7,283 nucleotides of DNA from Nitrospirota bacterium (GTDB lineage: Bacteria > Nitrospirota > Thermodesulfovibrionia > Thermodesulfovibrionales > UBA6898): contig JAJYLU010000078.1 of NCBI GenBank assembly GCA_021787505.1, positions 1-7,283 of the forward strand, in the 5' to 3' direction. Both the position numbers and the translations under genes were made by a program. Each line of letters opens with the position of its first letter. Position 1 is the stretch's first letter. Below the pieces are notes generated by a model, which worked only from the letters and a program-made list of their open reading frames with translations, did no database searches and was not told where the DNA came from. Below are positions 1 to 5,928 of this stretch, in pieces.

Positions 1-123
1 CGATCTATCTCCACTACAATGATCCCTATGTCGTCTTGACTATACTATACCATACGCAGGCCACGGTTACGTAACAGCCATTGTCCTCGCAGGGCTTTCT
101 GGTGGATGACAAAGCAGCACCAC

Positions 124-151
124 TTGACGGCCTCCCTATATCTGATACCAT
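124..151 (+). promoter_or_regulatory. Candidate extended -10 promoter for the cytochrome gene
   Basis: TTGACG (124-129, five of six to the -35 consensus) is followed after 16 bp by TACCAT (146-151, four of six to TATAAT). A TG dinucleotide sits one base upstream of the -10, as in extended -10 promoters. Transcription would start near 158, giving a leader of about 120 nt. The palindrome at 172-181 would lie just downstream of the start, where a repressor could act. This is pattern matching only. Confidence 0.33.
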
Positions 152-260
152 GGGAATAAGGCTGTGGACAACGATTAATCGGCGATACACTCCATAGAAG
201 AGGAGTTTACCCGATTGCCGTCCCAGAATTCCCTGCAACGGACTGTGCCATTTTCCAGCG

Positions 261-270
261 AAAGGAGGTG
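261..270 (+). promoter_or_regulatory. Very strong Shine-Dalgarno of the cytochrome gene
   Basis: AAAGGAGGTG is a ten-base match to the 16S anti-Shine-Dalgarno sequence. It ends 7 nt before the ATG at 278, which fixes that start and suggests high translation. Confidence 0.85.
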
Positions 271-277
271 AAATACG

Positions 278-652
278 ATGACACTTTTCAAGATTCTGTT
301 GTTTTCACTGATAGCCCTTTCCCTGATCGCCTCTTTTGCGTTTGCAGCAGGCGATGTGGAGAAAGGGAAGGCATTGTTTAACGACCCGAAGTTGGGTACA
401 AACGGCTCAACCTGCGGCACATGCCATCCTGGCGGAAAGGGCCTCGAAAAATCCGGGGCCGCGGACAAGAAGGAATGGACGACCCCCGGCGGCGTCGAAA
501 AATCCCTTGAGGATGCCGTTAACATCTGCATAACCATGGCCCTGAAGGGCAAGGCCCTCGACAAGAATTCCCAGGAGATGCAGGACCTCGTAGCCTATAT
601 CAAATCCCTGGGCCACAAGGCCCCGATGAAGCGCCCCGCACCAGGGTATTGA
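278..652 (+). CDS. Small periplasmic monohaem c-type cytochrome
   Basis: A 124-residue exported class I-like cytochrome c, expected to shuttle electrons in the periplasm. A signal peptide covers about residues 1-23, with a Lys near the start, a hydrophobic stretch of about 15 residues and an AFA-A cleavage site. The single haem motif CGTCH is at 46-50, with H50 as proximal ligand. The C-terminal part NIC-x6-KGKALD-x3-SQEM-x2-LVAYIKSL (about 82-111) resembles cytochrome domains of the TsdA/SoxX kind. M101 in SQEM is the likeliest sixth ligand; M87 or C84 are alternatives. The start is set by a perfect Shine-Dalgarno. The gene appears monocistronic, with a hairpin terminator 24 nt after its stop. 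It could donate electrons to the peroxidase at 4629-5675, but that is inference. The cytochrome call is firm; the partner is unknown. Confidence 0.9.
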   Translation: MTLFKILLFSLIALSLIASFAFAAGDVEKGKALFNDPKLGTNGSTCGTCHPGGKGLEKSGAADKKEWTTPGGVEKSLEDAVNICITMALKGKALDKNSQEMQDLVAYIKSLGHKAPMKRPAPGY

Positions 653-676
653 TCCTCAATCAGAACCTTCGCAACA

Positions 677-708
677 AAAAAGGGAAAGAGCTTCCCCTTT
701 CCCTTTTT
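677..708. terminator. Bidirectional intrinsic terminator between convergent genes
   Basis: AAAAAGGGAAAG (677-688) and CTTTCCCTTTTT (697-708) are perfect reverse complements, giving a 12-bp stem with an 8-nt loop. The + transcript ends the stem in five U; the minus transcript ends it in six U and then G. It lies between the stops of the cytochrome (652) and the glycosidase (769), so it can end both transcripts. Confidence 0.78.
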
Positions 709-724
709 CCCTTTCTCCTCCGCT

Positions 725-741
725 ACAGGCCAACTGCCTGT
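725..741. other. Small inverted repeat after the glycosidase stop
   Basis: ACAGGC (725-730) and GCCTGT (736-741) form a 6-bp hairpin with a 5-nt loop, 27 nt past the glycosidase stop. There is no U-tract, so it is at most an mRNA 3'-end structure ahead of the main terminator. Confidence 0.35.
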
Positions 742-768
742 TATGCGTGTCCACCTTCATTATACAAA

Positions 769-3417
769 TTACTCGCACCAGCACCACTGTATCATCTCTG
801 CCACAAGGCCTGTCCATCCGGTCTGGTGGCTTGCCCCGAGACCTTTTCCGGTGTCTCCGTGAAAATATTCGTAGAAGAGAACGAGGTCCCGCCATGCCGG
901 ATCGACCCGGTATTGCTCCGCCCCGCCGTGGACCGGCCTTCTGCCGTTTTCGCCCCTGATGAATATGCCGGTCACCCTCCGGGAAATCTCCTTGGCCACT
1001 TCCCAAAGGTCCATCATGTTCCCCGATCCCGCAGGGCATTCTATTTTCAGTGAATCTCCGTAAAAGCGGTGGTACTTTCTCAGGGATTCCACCATAAGGT
1101 AGTTCATCTGCACCCAGACAGGACCACGCCAGTTGGAGTTTCCGCCGAAGATGTCACTCGTCGATTCGTCCGGCTCGTAGTCGACCCTGAATTCTGCTCC
1201 GCCGTATTCGAAAACAAATGGGTGATCCTTATGGTACTTTGATATAGAGCGGATCCCTCCCGGAGAGAGGAACTCCTCCTCATCGAGTATCCGCTGCAGT
1301 ATTTTCCCGAGCCTGTCACGGTGGATCTGGGAAAAGAGCAGCTCCTGTCCGCCGGGCAGCTCTTCGATCGCGAGGAATTCGGTTAGGTCCCTGCGGTTTT
1401 TGACGAACCACATCATCCTCTTCTTGAACCCCTTCAGCCTGTCGAGAACTTTCTTGTCGATTACAGAGACGGCGAAGAGCGCGGTAAGGCCGACCAGGGA
1501 CCTGACCTTCAGCGGTATGATCCCGCAGTCGGGACAGTGAAGGGCATCATAGAAAAACCCGTCCTCTTCGTCCCAGAGGCTTACCGGGTGATGCCTGTCG
1601 AAGAAATTAAGAGATTCGGCGATATGGACGAAGTGCTCGAAGAACTTCGAGGCAACGTCTTCGTAGGAGGGGTCTTTCAGCGCGATCTCTATCGCCATCT
1701 CCATGAGGTTGAGAGAGTACATCGCCATCCAGCTCGTGCCGTCCACCTGCTCGAGATGACCGCCTGTCGGCAGCGGTTTCGACCTGTCGAACAATCCTAT
1801 ATTATCGAGTCCGAGAAAGCCGCCCTGGAAGATGTTGTTGCCGTGGACGTCCTTTCTGTTTACCCACCAGGTGAAATTGAGCAGCAGCTTGTGGAAGACC
1901 CTCTTGAGAAAATCGATGTCCCCTTCACCTGAACGGTCTTTCTCGAGGTGATAGACCTTGAGTGCGGCCCATGCATGTACAGGCGGGTTTACGTCGCCCA
2001 GGTTCCATTCGTAGGCTGGTATCTGGCCGTTGGGGTGCATATACCATTCCCTTAAAAAAAGAATAAGTTGTTTCTTGGCCAGGTCAGGGTCGATCACGGC
2101 AAGCGGGATGCAGTGGAAAGCGAGGTCCCAGCTTGCGTACCAGGGATATTCCCATTTATCGGGCATCGAGATGATATCCCTGTTGAAGAGGTAGGACCAT
2201 TCACTGTTCCTGCCCTGCTTCCTGCTTTCCGGCGGAGGCTGCTGTCCGGGGTCGCCGTTCAGCCACGCCTCGATCTCGTAGTTATAATACTGCTTGTTCC
2301 AGAGCAGCCCGGCAAATGCCTGCCTCTGCACCTGAATCACGTCGCTCACGGGGTCTGTCGGGACAAACTGGGCGTAGAACTCATCGGACTCAGCGATCCT
2401 CTTCCCGATCGTGTCGTCGTATCCAGTTCCAAAGGGATTGAGGATTTTTTTTGCGGCCAGTCGCAATCTCAACGTCTTCGATTCTCCCCCTGGAATTTCG
2501 AAACGGTATACTATCGCGCTCTTCGTACCGTTTCTCCTCTCGGCGAACGGTCCGTAATTCCTGTTGACGACGGCATTGTGAAAGGCGTCCTTCACAAAAG
2601 GGGACGGATTCGGCACACCCAGCAGCCTCTCCTTGTTCGTCTCGTTTTCGGTAAAGAGGACGTATTCGCCATTTTCGAAGTGGAGATAATAAGTCCCGAG
2701 CCTCTCATGGACCGCTTCCAGCACATTTCCCCCGGCAAGCAGCCTGATATAGGGCCTTGCCTTCACCTTCCCGAAGGCCCAGGTGTTTCTGTACCAGAGG
2801 GTTGGAAGCAGCGTTATCTCCGCAGTCTCGCGGCCGCGATTGACGGTCTCTATTTTGATCAGGAGGTCCTCCGGGTCCGCCTTCGCGTATTCCATTGTAA
2901 TGTCGAAATATCTGTTTCCCTCGAATATGCCGGTGTCCAGCAACTCAAATTCCGGCTCGCGCCTCGATCTCCTCCGGTTGGTTTCAAGAAGCTCCCTATA
3001 GGGGAACTCTCGCTGAGGGTACTTGTACAGGAATTTCATATAGGAGTGGGTCGGGGTGTTGTCCAGATAGTAGTACAGCTCCTTGACGTCTTCCCCATGG
3101 TTGCCTTCGTGGTTGTTCAGCCCGAAAGGTCTTTCCTTGAGAATATGGTCCTTACCGTTCCATAGGGCGGGGGCAAAGCAGAGGTCCTGGTTGATGTCCG
3201 ATATGCCTCCAAGACCGTCTTCACCCCACCGGTAGACACGCGACCGAGCATGGTCATGGGGGAAATAGTCCCAGGCCCCGGCGTCTTCACTGTAATCTTC
3301 GCGGACCGTGCCCCATTGGCGGAGGCTCAGATACGGTCCCCATTTTTTCCAGAAGGCGGCATGAGCGGCATTGTCGGCCAGTCTTTTTTCTTCAGCAGTG
3401 TTTTTTTTTAAAGCCAT
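769..3417 (-). CDS. GH63-like (alpha/alpha)6-barrel glycosidase, bacterial 'glucosidase' family
   Basis: An 882-residue protein of the large bacterial glucosidase family in clan GH-G/MGH1 (GH63-like). Such enzymes hydrolyse alpha-glycosidic bonds; the substrate cannot be read from sequence. No signal peptide is seen, so it should be cytoplasmic. The N-terminal half (about 1-330) is a beta-rich domain; the C-terminal half is the catalytic helical barrel. Family-like motifs are WYASWDLAFHCIPLA (426-440, D431 a candidate general acid), GGFLGLDNIG (532-541), EQVDGTSWMAMY (556-567), PLKVRSLVGL (635-644), SNWRGPVWVQMNYL (761-774) and HQTGWTGLVA (864-873). The length is normal and the frame intact. 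The ATG has a good Shine-Dalgarno (AAAGGGGG, 3423-3430, 5-nt spacing). Codons 3-6 contain a run of nine A. HCPDC (627-631) adds an unusual CxxC in a loop. It lies 80 bp after DUF72, probably in one operon. Confidence 0.9.
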   Translation of the reverse strand: MALKKNTAEEKRLADNAAHAAFWKKWGPYLSLRQWGTVREDYSEDAGAWDYFPHDHARSRVYRWGEDGLGGISDINQDLCFAPALWNGKDHILKERPFGLNNHEGNHGEDVKELYYYLDNTPTHSYMKFLYKYPQREFPYRELLETNRRRSRREPEFELLDTGIFEGNRYFDITMEYAKADPEDLLIKIETVNRGRETAEITLLPTLWYRNTWAFGKVKARPYIRLLAGGNVLEAVHERLGTYYLHFENGEYVLFTENETNKERLLGVPNPSPFVKDAFHNAVVNRNYGPFAERRNGTKSAIVYRFEIPGGESKTLRLRLAAKKILNPFGTGYDDTIGKRIAESDEFYAQFVPTDPVSDVIQVQRQAFAGLLWNKQYYNYEIEAWLNGDPGQQPPPESRKQGRNSEWSYLFNRDIISMPDKWEYPWYASWDLAFHCIPLAVIDPDLAKKQLILFLREWYMHPNGQIPAYEWNLGDVNPPVHAWAALKVYHLEKDRSGEGDIDFLKRVFHKLLLNFTWWVNRKDVHGNNIFQGGFLGLDNIGLFDRSKPLPTGGHLEQVDGTSWMAMYSLNLMEMAIEIALKDPSYEDVASKFFEHFVHIAESLNFFDRHHPVSLWDEEDGFFYDALHCPDCGIIPLKVRSLVGLTALFAVSVIDKKVLDRLKGFKKRMMWFVKNRRDLTEFLAIEELPGGQELLFSQIHRDRLGKILQRILDEEEFLSPGGIRSISKYHKDHPFVFEYGGAEFRVDYEPDESTSDIFGGNSNWRGPVWVQMNYLMVESLRKYHRFYGDSLKIECPAGSGNMMDLWEVAKEISRRVTGIFIRGENGRRPVHGGAEQYRVDPAWRDLVLFYEYFHGDTGKGLGASHQTGWTGLVAEMIQWCWCE

Positions 3418-3497
3418 CGCCGCCCCCTTTTATGCAAGTCTGTCATAGGATACTCTCCCTACCCTTTCCGGGGTCTCATTTGGTTGGGTCTTTTTTC

Positions 3498-4229
3498 TCA
3501 TTTCTTCTTCCTGCGACTTCCCTCCATCCTTGCATCGGCAAGCTCACGAAAACGCATCGCCATTTCAGCCCCTTTTGCCCCTTCCTCATGCTTAAAGAAA
3601 ACGAAGGCCCTGTCCCATTTTTGGGAGAAGATCCTTTCCATCCAATGTGACAGATCGGCATCCGTATAACCGGGACGGCGCAGACGCAGGTATCCCCACG
3701 ACGCCGTGCTGATAATCTCATCCGCCGGATTCTCATCTACATCAGCTATGCATAGGCTGCATCCCCTTTTACGAAGGAGGTCCAGAATTTCGTCTTCGCG
3801 CCAGGACGGGCTGCGGAACTCGAATGCGCAGGCCGTATTTGCGGGAATCAGACCGAGAAAATCCTCCAGTGCCCCCCGGTCGGCACGAAAACTCCCCGGG
3901 AACTGAAAAAGGACCGGCCCCAGTTTCCTTTCCAGGACCGACAGCGTTCTGAAGAGGTATTCGGTCTCATCCCCCACATTTCTCAGCCGCTTCAGATGCG
4001 TGATGACCTGGGGCGCCTTGAGCGCGAAAATAAAATCGTCCGGGACCTGCTCCGCCCAGGACGTAAGGACGCCCTCTGTGGGCATGTGATAAAAGGTGTT
4101 GTTGATCTCTACCGCACGGAGGCGTACCGAATAGAAGCGAAGCATCTCCCTGGGCGAGATCTTTTCAGGATAGAATTTGCCTTTCCATTCCTTGTACCCA
4201 TACCCGCTCGTACCGGCATAGATTTTCAT
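3498..4229 (-). CDS. DUF72 (YecE-like) TIM-barrel protein
   Basis: 243 residues, the usual length for DUF72, a conserved family of unknown biochemical function with a TIM-barrel-like fold. Family motifs seen are YAGTSGYGYKEWKGKFYP (4-21), EINNTFYHMP (41-50), FALKAPQVITH (68-78), LFQFPGSF (107-114), FEFRSPSW (136-143), WGYLRLRR (178-185) and VFFKHE (210-215). The tail (ARMEGSRRKKK) is basic. A longer reading starting at a TTG at 4298 is possible, but that TTG is the first three bases of a TTGACA -35 box and the 23 extra residues match no family motif. The ATG at 4229 is therefore preferred, although its Shine-Dalgarno is weak. No signal peptide, so cytoplasmic. It is the first gene ahead of the glycosidase. 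Confidence 0.9.
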   Translation of the reverse strand: MKIYAGTSGYGYKEWKGKFYPEKISPREMLRFYSVRLRAVEINNTFYHMPTEGVLTSWAEQVPDDFIFALKAPQVITHLKRLRNVGDETEYLFRTLSVLERKLGPVLFQFPGSFRADRGALEDFLGLIPANTACAFEFRSPSWREDEILDLLRKRGCSLCIADVDENPADEIISTASWGYLRLRRPGYTDADLSHWMERIFSQKWDRAFVFFKHEEGAKGAEMAMRFRELADARMEGSRRKKK

Positions 4230-4270
4230 ATCTTTCGGCCCCTGCTCATCTCCACGGTGTCCATAGGAAC

Positions 4271-4298
4271 AGCATCGCACAGGATTTCCCGCTGTCAA
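4271..4298 (-). promoter_or_regulatory. Candidate sigma-70 promoter for DUF72-glycosidase
   Basis: On the minus strand TTGACA (4298-4293, a perfect -35) is followed after 16 bp by GATGCT (4276-4271), with an extended-10 TG one base upstream. The -10 is weak (three of six). The start would be near 4264, about 35 nt before the DUF72 ATG at 4229. Confidence 0.45.
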
Positions 4299-4311
4299 GC
4301 CGGCCCCGGCT
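4298..4311. promoter_or_regulatory. GC-rich dyad abutting the -35 box
   Basis: AGCCGG-CC-CCGGCT is a 6-bp inverted repeat around two bases, touching the upstream edge of the TTGACA box. Its place suggests an operator or activator site, but so short a GC dyad may be chance. Confidence 0.25.
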
Positions 4312-4318
4312 AAATCCT

Positions 4319-4335
4319 TTTAATCTTCGCTTAAT
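4319..4335. promoter_or_regulatory. Tandem half-sites resembling a PmrA/QseB-type response-regulator box
   Basis: TTTAAT-CTTCG-CTTAAT: two hexamers with an 11-bp period. This fits the (C/T)TTAA(G/T)-N5-(C/T)TTAA(G/T) pattern known for PmrA/QseB, and the 11-bp spacing used by OmpR-family regulators. It lies about 21 bp upstream of the DUF72 -35 box, a normal activator position. No regulator gene is in the window. Confidence 0.35.
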
Positions 4336-4478
4336 CTTTGTTTGCCGGGAAGGAACTGCGGGGCAGTGCCCGCGAAGATGACATTCAGCAGGTTTGGTGA
4401 TAGGATGTAGACAGGTTCGCGGCAGCCGGTATGTGAATGAAATGCTACCTTTTCATCAGAGGAAGAGCGTAAGAGGAG
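4336..4478. other. Non-coding part of the divergent control region
   Basis: No gene is supported. It contains a GC-rich hairpin (GCGGGGC-AGT-GCCCGC, 4358-4373, one bulge) and CGCGAA (4371-4376) matched by TTCGCG (4416-4421), which could form a larger stem-loop. An 11-codon frame (4437-4472) has no good ribosome binding site. The right end is an unusually good Shine-Dalgarno (GAGGAGGTG, 4473-4481) followed by GTG-AAA-TAA at 4487-4495. Confidence 0.4.
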
Positions 4479-4507
4479 GTGAAACCGTGAAATAACCGAT
4501 TTATACT
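4479..4507 (+). promoter_or_regulatory. Weak candidate promoter for the peroxidase gene
   Basis: TATACT (4502-4507, five of six) lies 17 bp after GTGAAA (4479-4484, four of six to the -35). Transcription would start near 4514, leaving a leader of about 115 nt. Two TTGAC sequences at 4521 and 4528 have no matching -10 downstream. Low confidence. Confidence 0.28.
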
Positions 4508-4616
4508 ACCCAAGAAAACATTGACCCTTGACGGTACTCTCCGGGGCAGGGATCTGAGAAGCCGGGAGGAAAGAAGTCTATCTGTACCAATCACGTAACC
4601 GCAGCATAAAATACAC

Positions 4617-4622
4617 GGGAGA
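4617..4622 (+). promoter_or_regulatory. Shine-Dalgarno that decides the peroxidase start
   Basis: GGGAGA sits 6 nt before the ATG at 4629 but only 3 nt before the in-frame GTG at 4626. Spacing favours the ATG, making the protein 348 rather than 349 residues. Confidence 0.55.
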
Positions 4623-4628
4623 ATAGTG

Positions 4629-5675
4629 ATGAAAAAAACAACTTTTTTTCTGCCACTTATCGCGGCATCGCTCTTTATCTTTGGTGGAGTGGCCGGCGCA
4701 GGCGACGAGCTGATGGAAAAGGCCCAGGCGCTGTTCAAGCCTATACCCCACGAACTTAAGGAAGTGAAGGGCATAAGGATCACCCCTGAGTTAGTCAAAC
4801 TGGGCAAGGCGCTTTATTTCGAACCGAGGCTGTCAAGCAGCGGGTTCATCAGTTGCAACTCCTGCCATAATGTTGGGATGGGAGGCGTGGATTTCCAGCA
4901 GACTGCGGTGGGACACGGCTGGCAGAAGGGGCCACGCAACTCACCGACGGTTCTTAATGCGGTGTTCAATCTCGCCCAGTTCTGGGACGGCAGGGCCCCT
5001 GACCTTAAGGAGCAGGCGAAAGGCCCCATACAGGCGTCGGTAGAGATGAACAATACACCGGAGATGGCGGTAAAGACCCTAAAGAGCATGCCAGAATACG
5101 TCGACATGTTTGCAAAGGCCTATCCAGGGGAGAGAGACCCCATCACATTTGATAGGATGGCAGAGGCGATAGAGGTATTTGAAGCGACTCTGCTTACCCC
5201 TGATTCCGCCTTCGACAAATTTTTGAAGGGTAACAGCGAAGCCCTAAATCCCCGGGACAGGAGCGGGCTGTCTAAGTTCATTGCGAAAGGCTGCGCAGCC
5301 TGTCACGGCGGTATCAACATGGGCGGCACCGGATATTACAAATTTGGGGTCAAAGAACATGTGGCGGATGGTCTCATGACAGGAGACAAAGGCAGATTCA
5401 AGGTGACGGCGAGCGAGCAAGACGAATATACGTTCAAATCCCCCTCGCTCAGAAACATCGCCCTTACGCCGCCCTATTTCCATTCCGGCAAAGTCTGGTC
5501 GATGGAAGAGGCGGTATCGATTATGAGTTCTGCTCAACTGGGTATTTCTCTGACAGAAGAGGATGTGCGTGACATCGCTGCCTTCCTGCATACCACAACC
5601 GGAAGGCAGCCAATGGTGGAATATCCTGTCCTGCCGGCGCCCACCGATTCCACTCCGAAACCTAAGCTCGACTAA
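4629..5675 (+). CDS. Dihaem cytochrome c peroxidase (CcpA/MauG family)
   Basis: A 348-residue periplasmic dihaem enzyme of the bacterial cytochrome c peroxidase family, which reduces H2O2 to water with electrons from small cytochromes. A signal peptide covers about 1-24 (MKK, hydrophobic core, AGA-G site). Haem motifs are CNSCH (76-80) and CAACH (222-226). H96 (VGHGW), W119 (FWDGR), Q129 and E139 (VEM) have the same mutual spacing as H71, W94, Q104 and E114 of the Pseudomonas enzyme. H96 would be the distal ligand that leaves the peroxidatic haem on activation. M299 in AVSIMSSAQLG is the likely sixth ligand of the electron-transferring haem. This set favours a true peroxidase over MauG, which uses Tyr at that haem. 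The C-terminal tail is Pro-rich. It appears to stand alone. The likely donor is a small cytochrome such as the one at 278-652 (inference). Confidence 0.95.
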   Translation: MKKTTFFLPLIAASLFIFGGVAGAGDELMEKAQALFKPIPHELKEVKGIRITPELVKLGKALYFEPRLSSSGFISCNSCHNVGMGGVDFQQTAVGHGWQKGPRNSPTVLNAVFNLAQFWDGRAPDLKEQAKGPIQASVEMNNTPEMAVKTLKSMPEYVDMFAKAYPGERDPITFDRMAEAIEVFEATLLTPDSAFDKFLKGNSEALNPRDRSGLSKFIAKGCAACHGGINMGGTGYYKFGVKEHVADGLMTGDKGRFKVTASEQDEYTFKSPSLRNIALTPPYFHSGKVWSMEEAVSIMSSAQLGISLTEEDVRDIAAFLHTTTGRQPMVEYPVLPAPTDSTPKPKLD

Positions 5676-5705
5676 CCTCCGGCGGCAAAAGAAATGAAAG
5701 GATAG

Positions 5706-5737
5706 AGATCAGGAGACTGCAAGCAGTCTCCTGATCT
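5706..5737. terminator. Perfect 15-bp hairpin after the peroxidase gene
   Basis: AGATCAGGAGACTGC (5706-5720) and GCAGTCTCCTGATCT (5723-5737) are perfect reverse complements separated only by AA. It starts 31 nt after the peroxidase stop. No U-tract follows on either strand, so it is a probable but non-classical terminator or mRNA 3'-end protector. The stop codon of the truncated aldo/keto reductase frame falls inside it. Confidence 0.6.
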
Positions 5738-5912
5738 TATACTTGTAAATTGAGACCACAAAGCTATTGATGCCGCGGTCAAGGGCGGACAGGATTGCGG
5801 ATATTGATTCACGTTCTTCGGTCCCGCCCCACATCCGCCCTCCAATGGCCCACGTCCCCAGACAGACACGGCAAGCCCTTAAGTTTGTGCCTCCGACCTC
5901 TACATATTCCAT
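5709..5912 (-). pseudogene. Aldo/keto reductase, N-terminal remnant
   Basis: The frame encodes 67 residues. The first 49 read as the start of an aldo/keto reductase: VEVGGTNL (4-11), LGTWAIGGRMWGGTEE (18-33), then ESISAILSALDRGIN (35-49). In intact members this is followed by the strand bearing the catalytic Asp (IDTAP-Y-like), with Tyr, Lys and His further on. Here similarity stops after GIN (near 5766) and about 18 unrelated residues lead to a TGA inside the hairpin at 5706-5737. Intact members have roughly 300 residues or more, so all catalytic residues are missing and the product should be inactive. The ATG at 5912 has a good Shine-Dalgarno (AAGGAG, 5-nt spacing); a GTG at 5918 overlaps that site and is less likely. 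It lies 25 bp after the 58-residue gene, presumably in its operon. Neither of the other two frames resumes the protein, so this is truncation, not a frameshift. Confidence 0.72.
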
Positions 5913-5917
5913 CCGCA

Positions 5918-5923
5918 CTCCTT
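5918..5923 (-). promoter_or_regulatory. Shine-Dalgarno of the truncated aldo/keto reductase
   Basis: AAGGAG on the minus strand, 5 nt before the ATG at 5912. It shows that the translation start is intact although the rest of the gene is lost, and it rules against the GTG at 5918 as start. Confidence 0.6.
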
Positions 5924-5928
5924 CACCT

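Larger units (their letters stand above)
1..277. other. Leader region upstream of the cytochrome gene, no convincing gene
   Basis: No complete gene is supported here. A frame open from the left edge to a TAA at 72-74 on the + strand could be the last 23 codons of a gene starting outside the window, but nothing in it is recognisable. The rest reads as non-coding. It holds a candidate promoter (124-151), a perfect 10-bp palindrome CGATTAATCG (172-181) and the cytochrome's ribosome binding site. Confidence 0.5.

Noticed and set aside
41..51. TATACT and TATACC as promoter -10 boxes
   Set aside because: No -35 sequence lies at the right distance upstream of either.
165..173. TGTGGACAA, one mismatch from a DnaA box on the reverse strand
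   Set aside because: A single imperfect site with no cluster, no AT-rich unwinding region and no dnaA or dnaN nearby; not an origin.
26..238. 70-residue minus-strand open frame upstream of the cytochrome
   Set aside because: No recognisable family, no good ribosome binding site, low-quality composition; it covers the leader region of the cytochrome gene.
175..564. 129-residue minus-strand open frame antisense to the cytochrome
   Set aside because: It overlaps the well-supported cytochrome gene and shows no domain; a shadow frame.
649..1053. 134-residue + strand open frame
   Set aside because: It crosses the terminator and runs antisense to the end of the glycosidase; no family resemblance.
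2068..3165. 365-residue + strand open frame
   Set aside because: Long, but fully antisense to the glycosidase, whose motifs are clear. The translation has the mixed composition of a shadow of a GC-richer gene.
4521..4533. Two adjacent TTGACC/TTGACG sequences as -35 boxes for the peroxidase
   Set aside because: No -10-like hexamer is found 15-19 bp downstream of either one.
4445..4807. 120-residue minus-strand open frame over the peroxidase start
   Set aside because: It overlaps the peroxidase signal peptide antisense and has no recognisable motif or ribosome binding site.
5709..5780. Frameshift explanation for the broken aldo/keto reductase
   Set aside because: The catalytic Asp region expected after GIN does not appear in any of the three minus-strand frames, so the sequence is missing rather than shifted.
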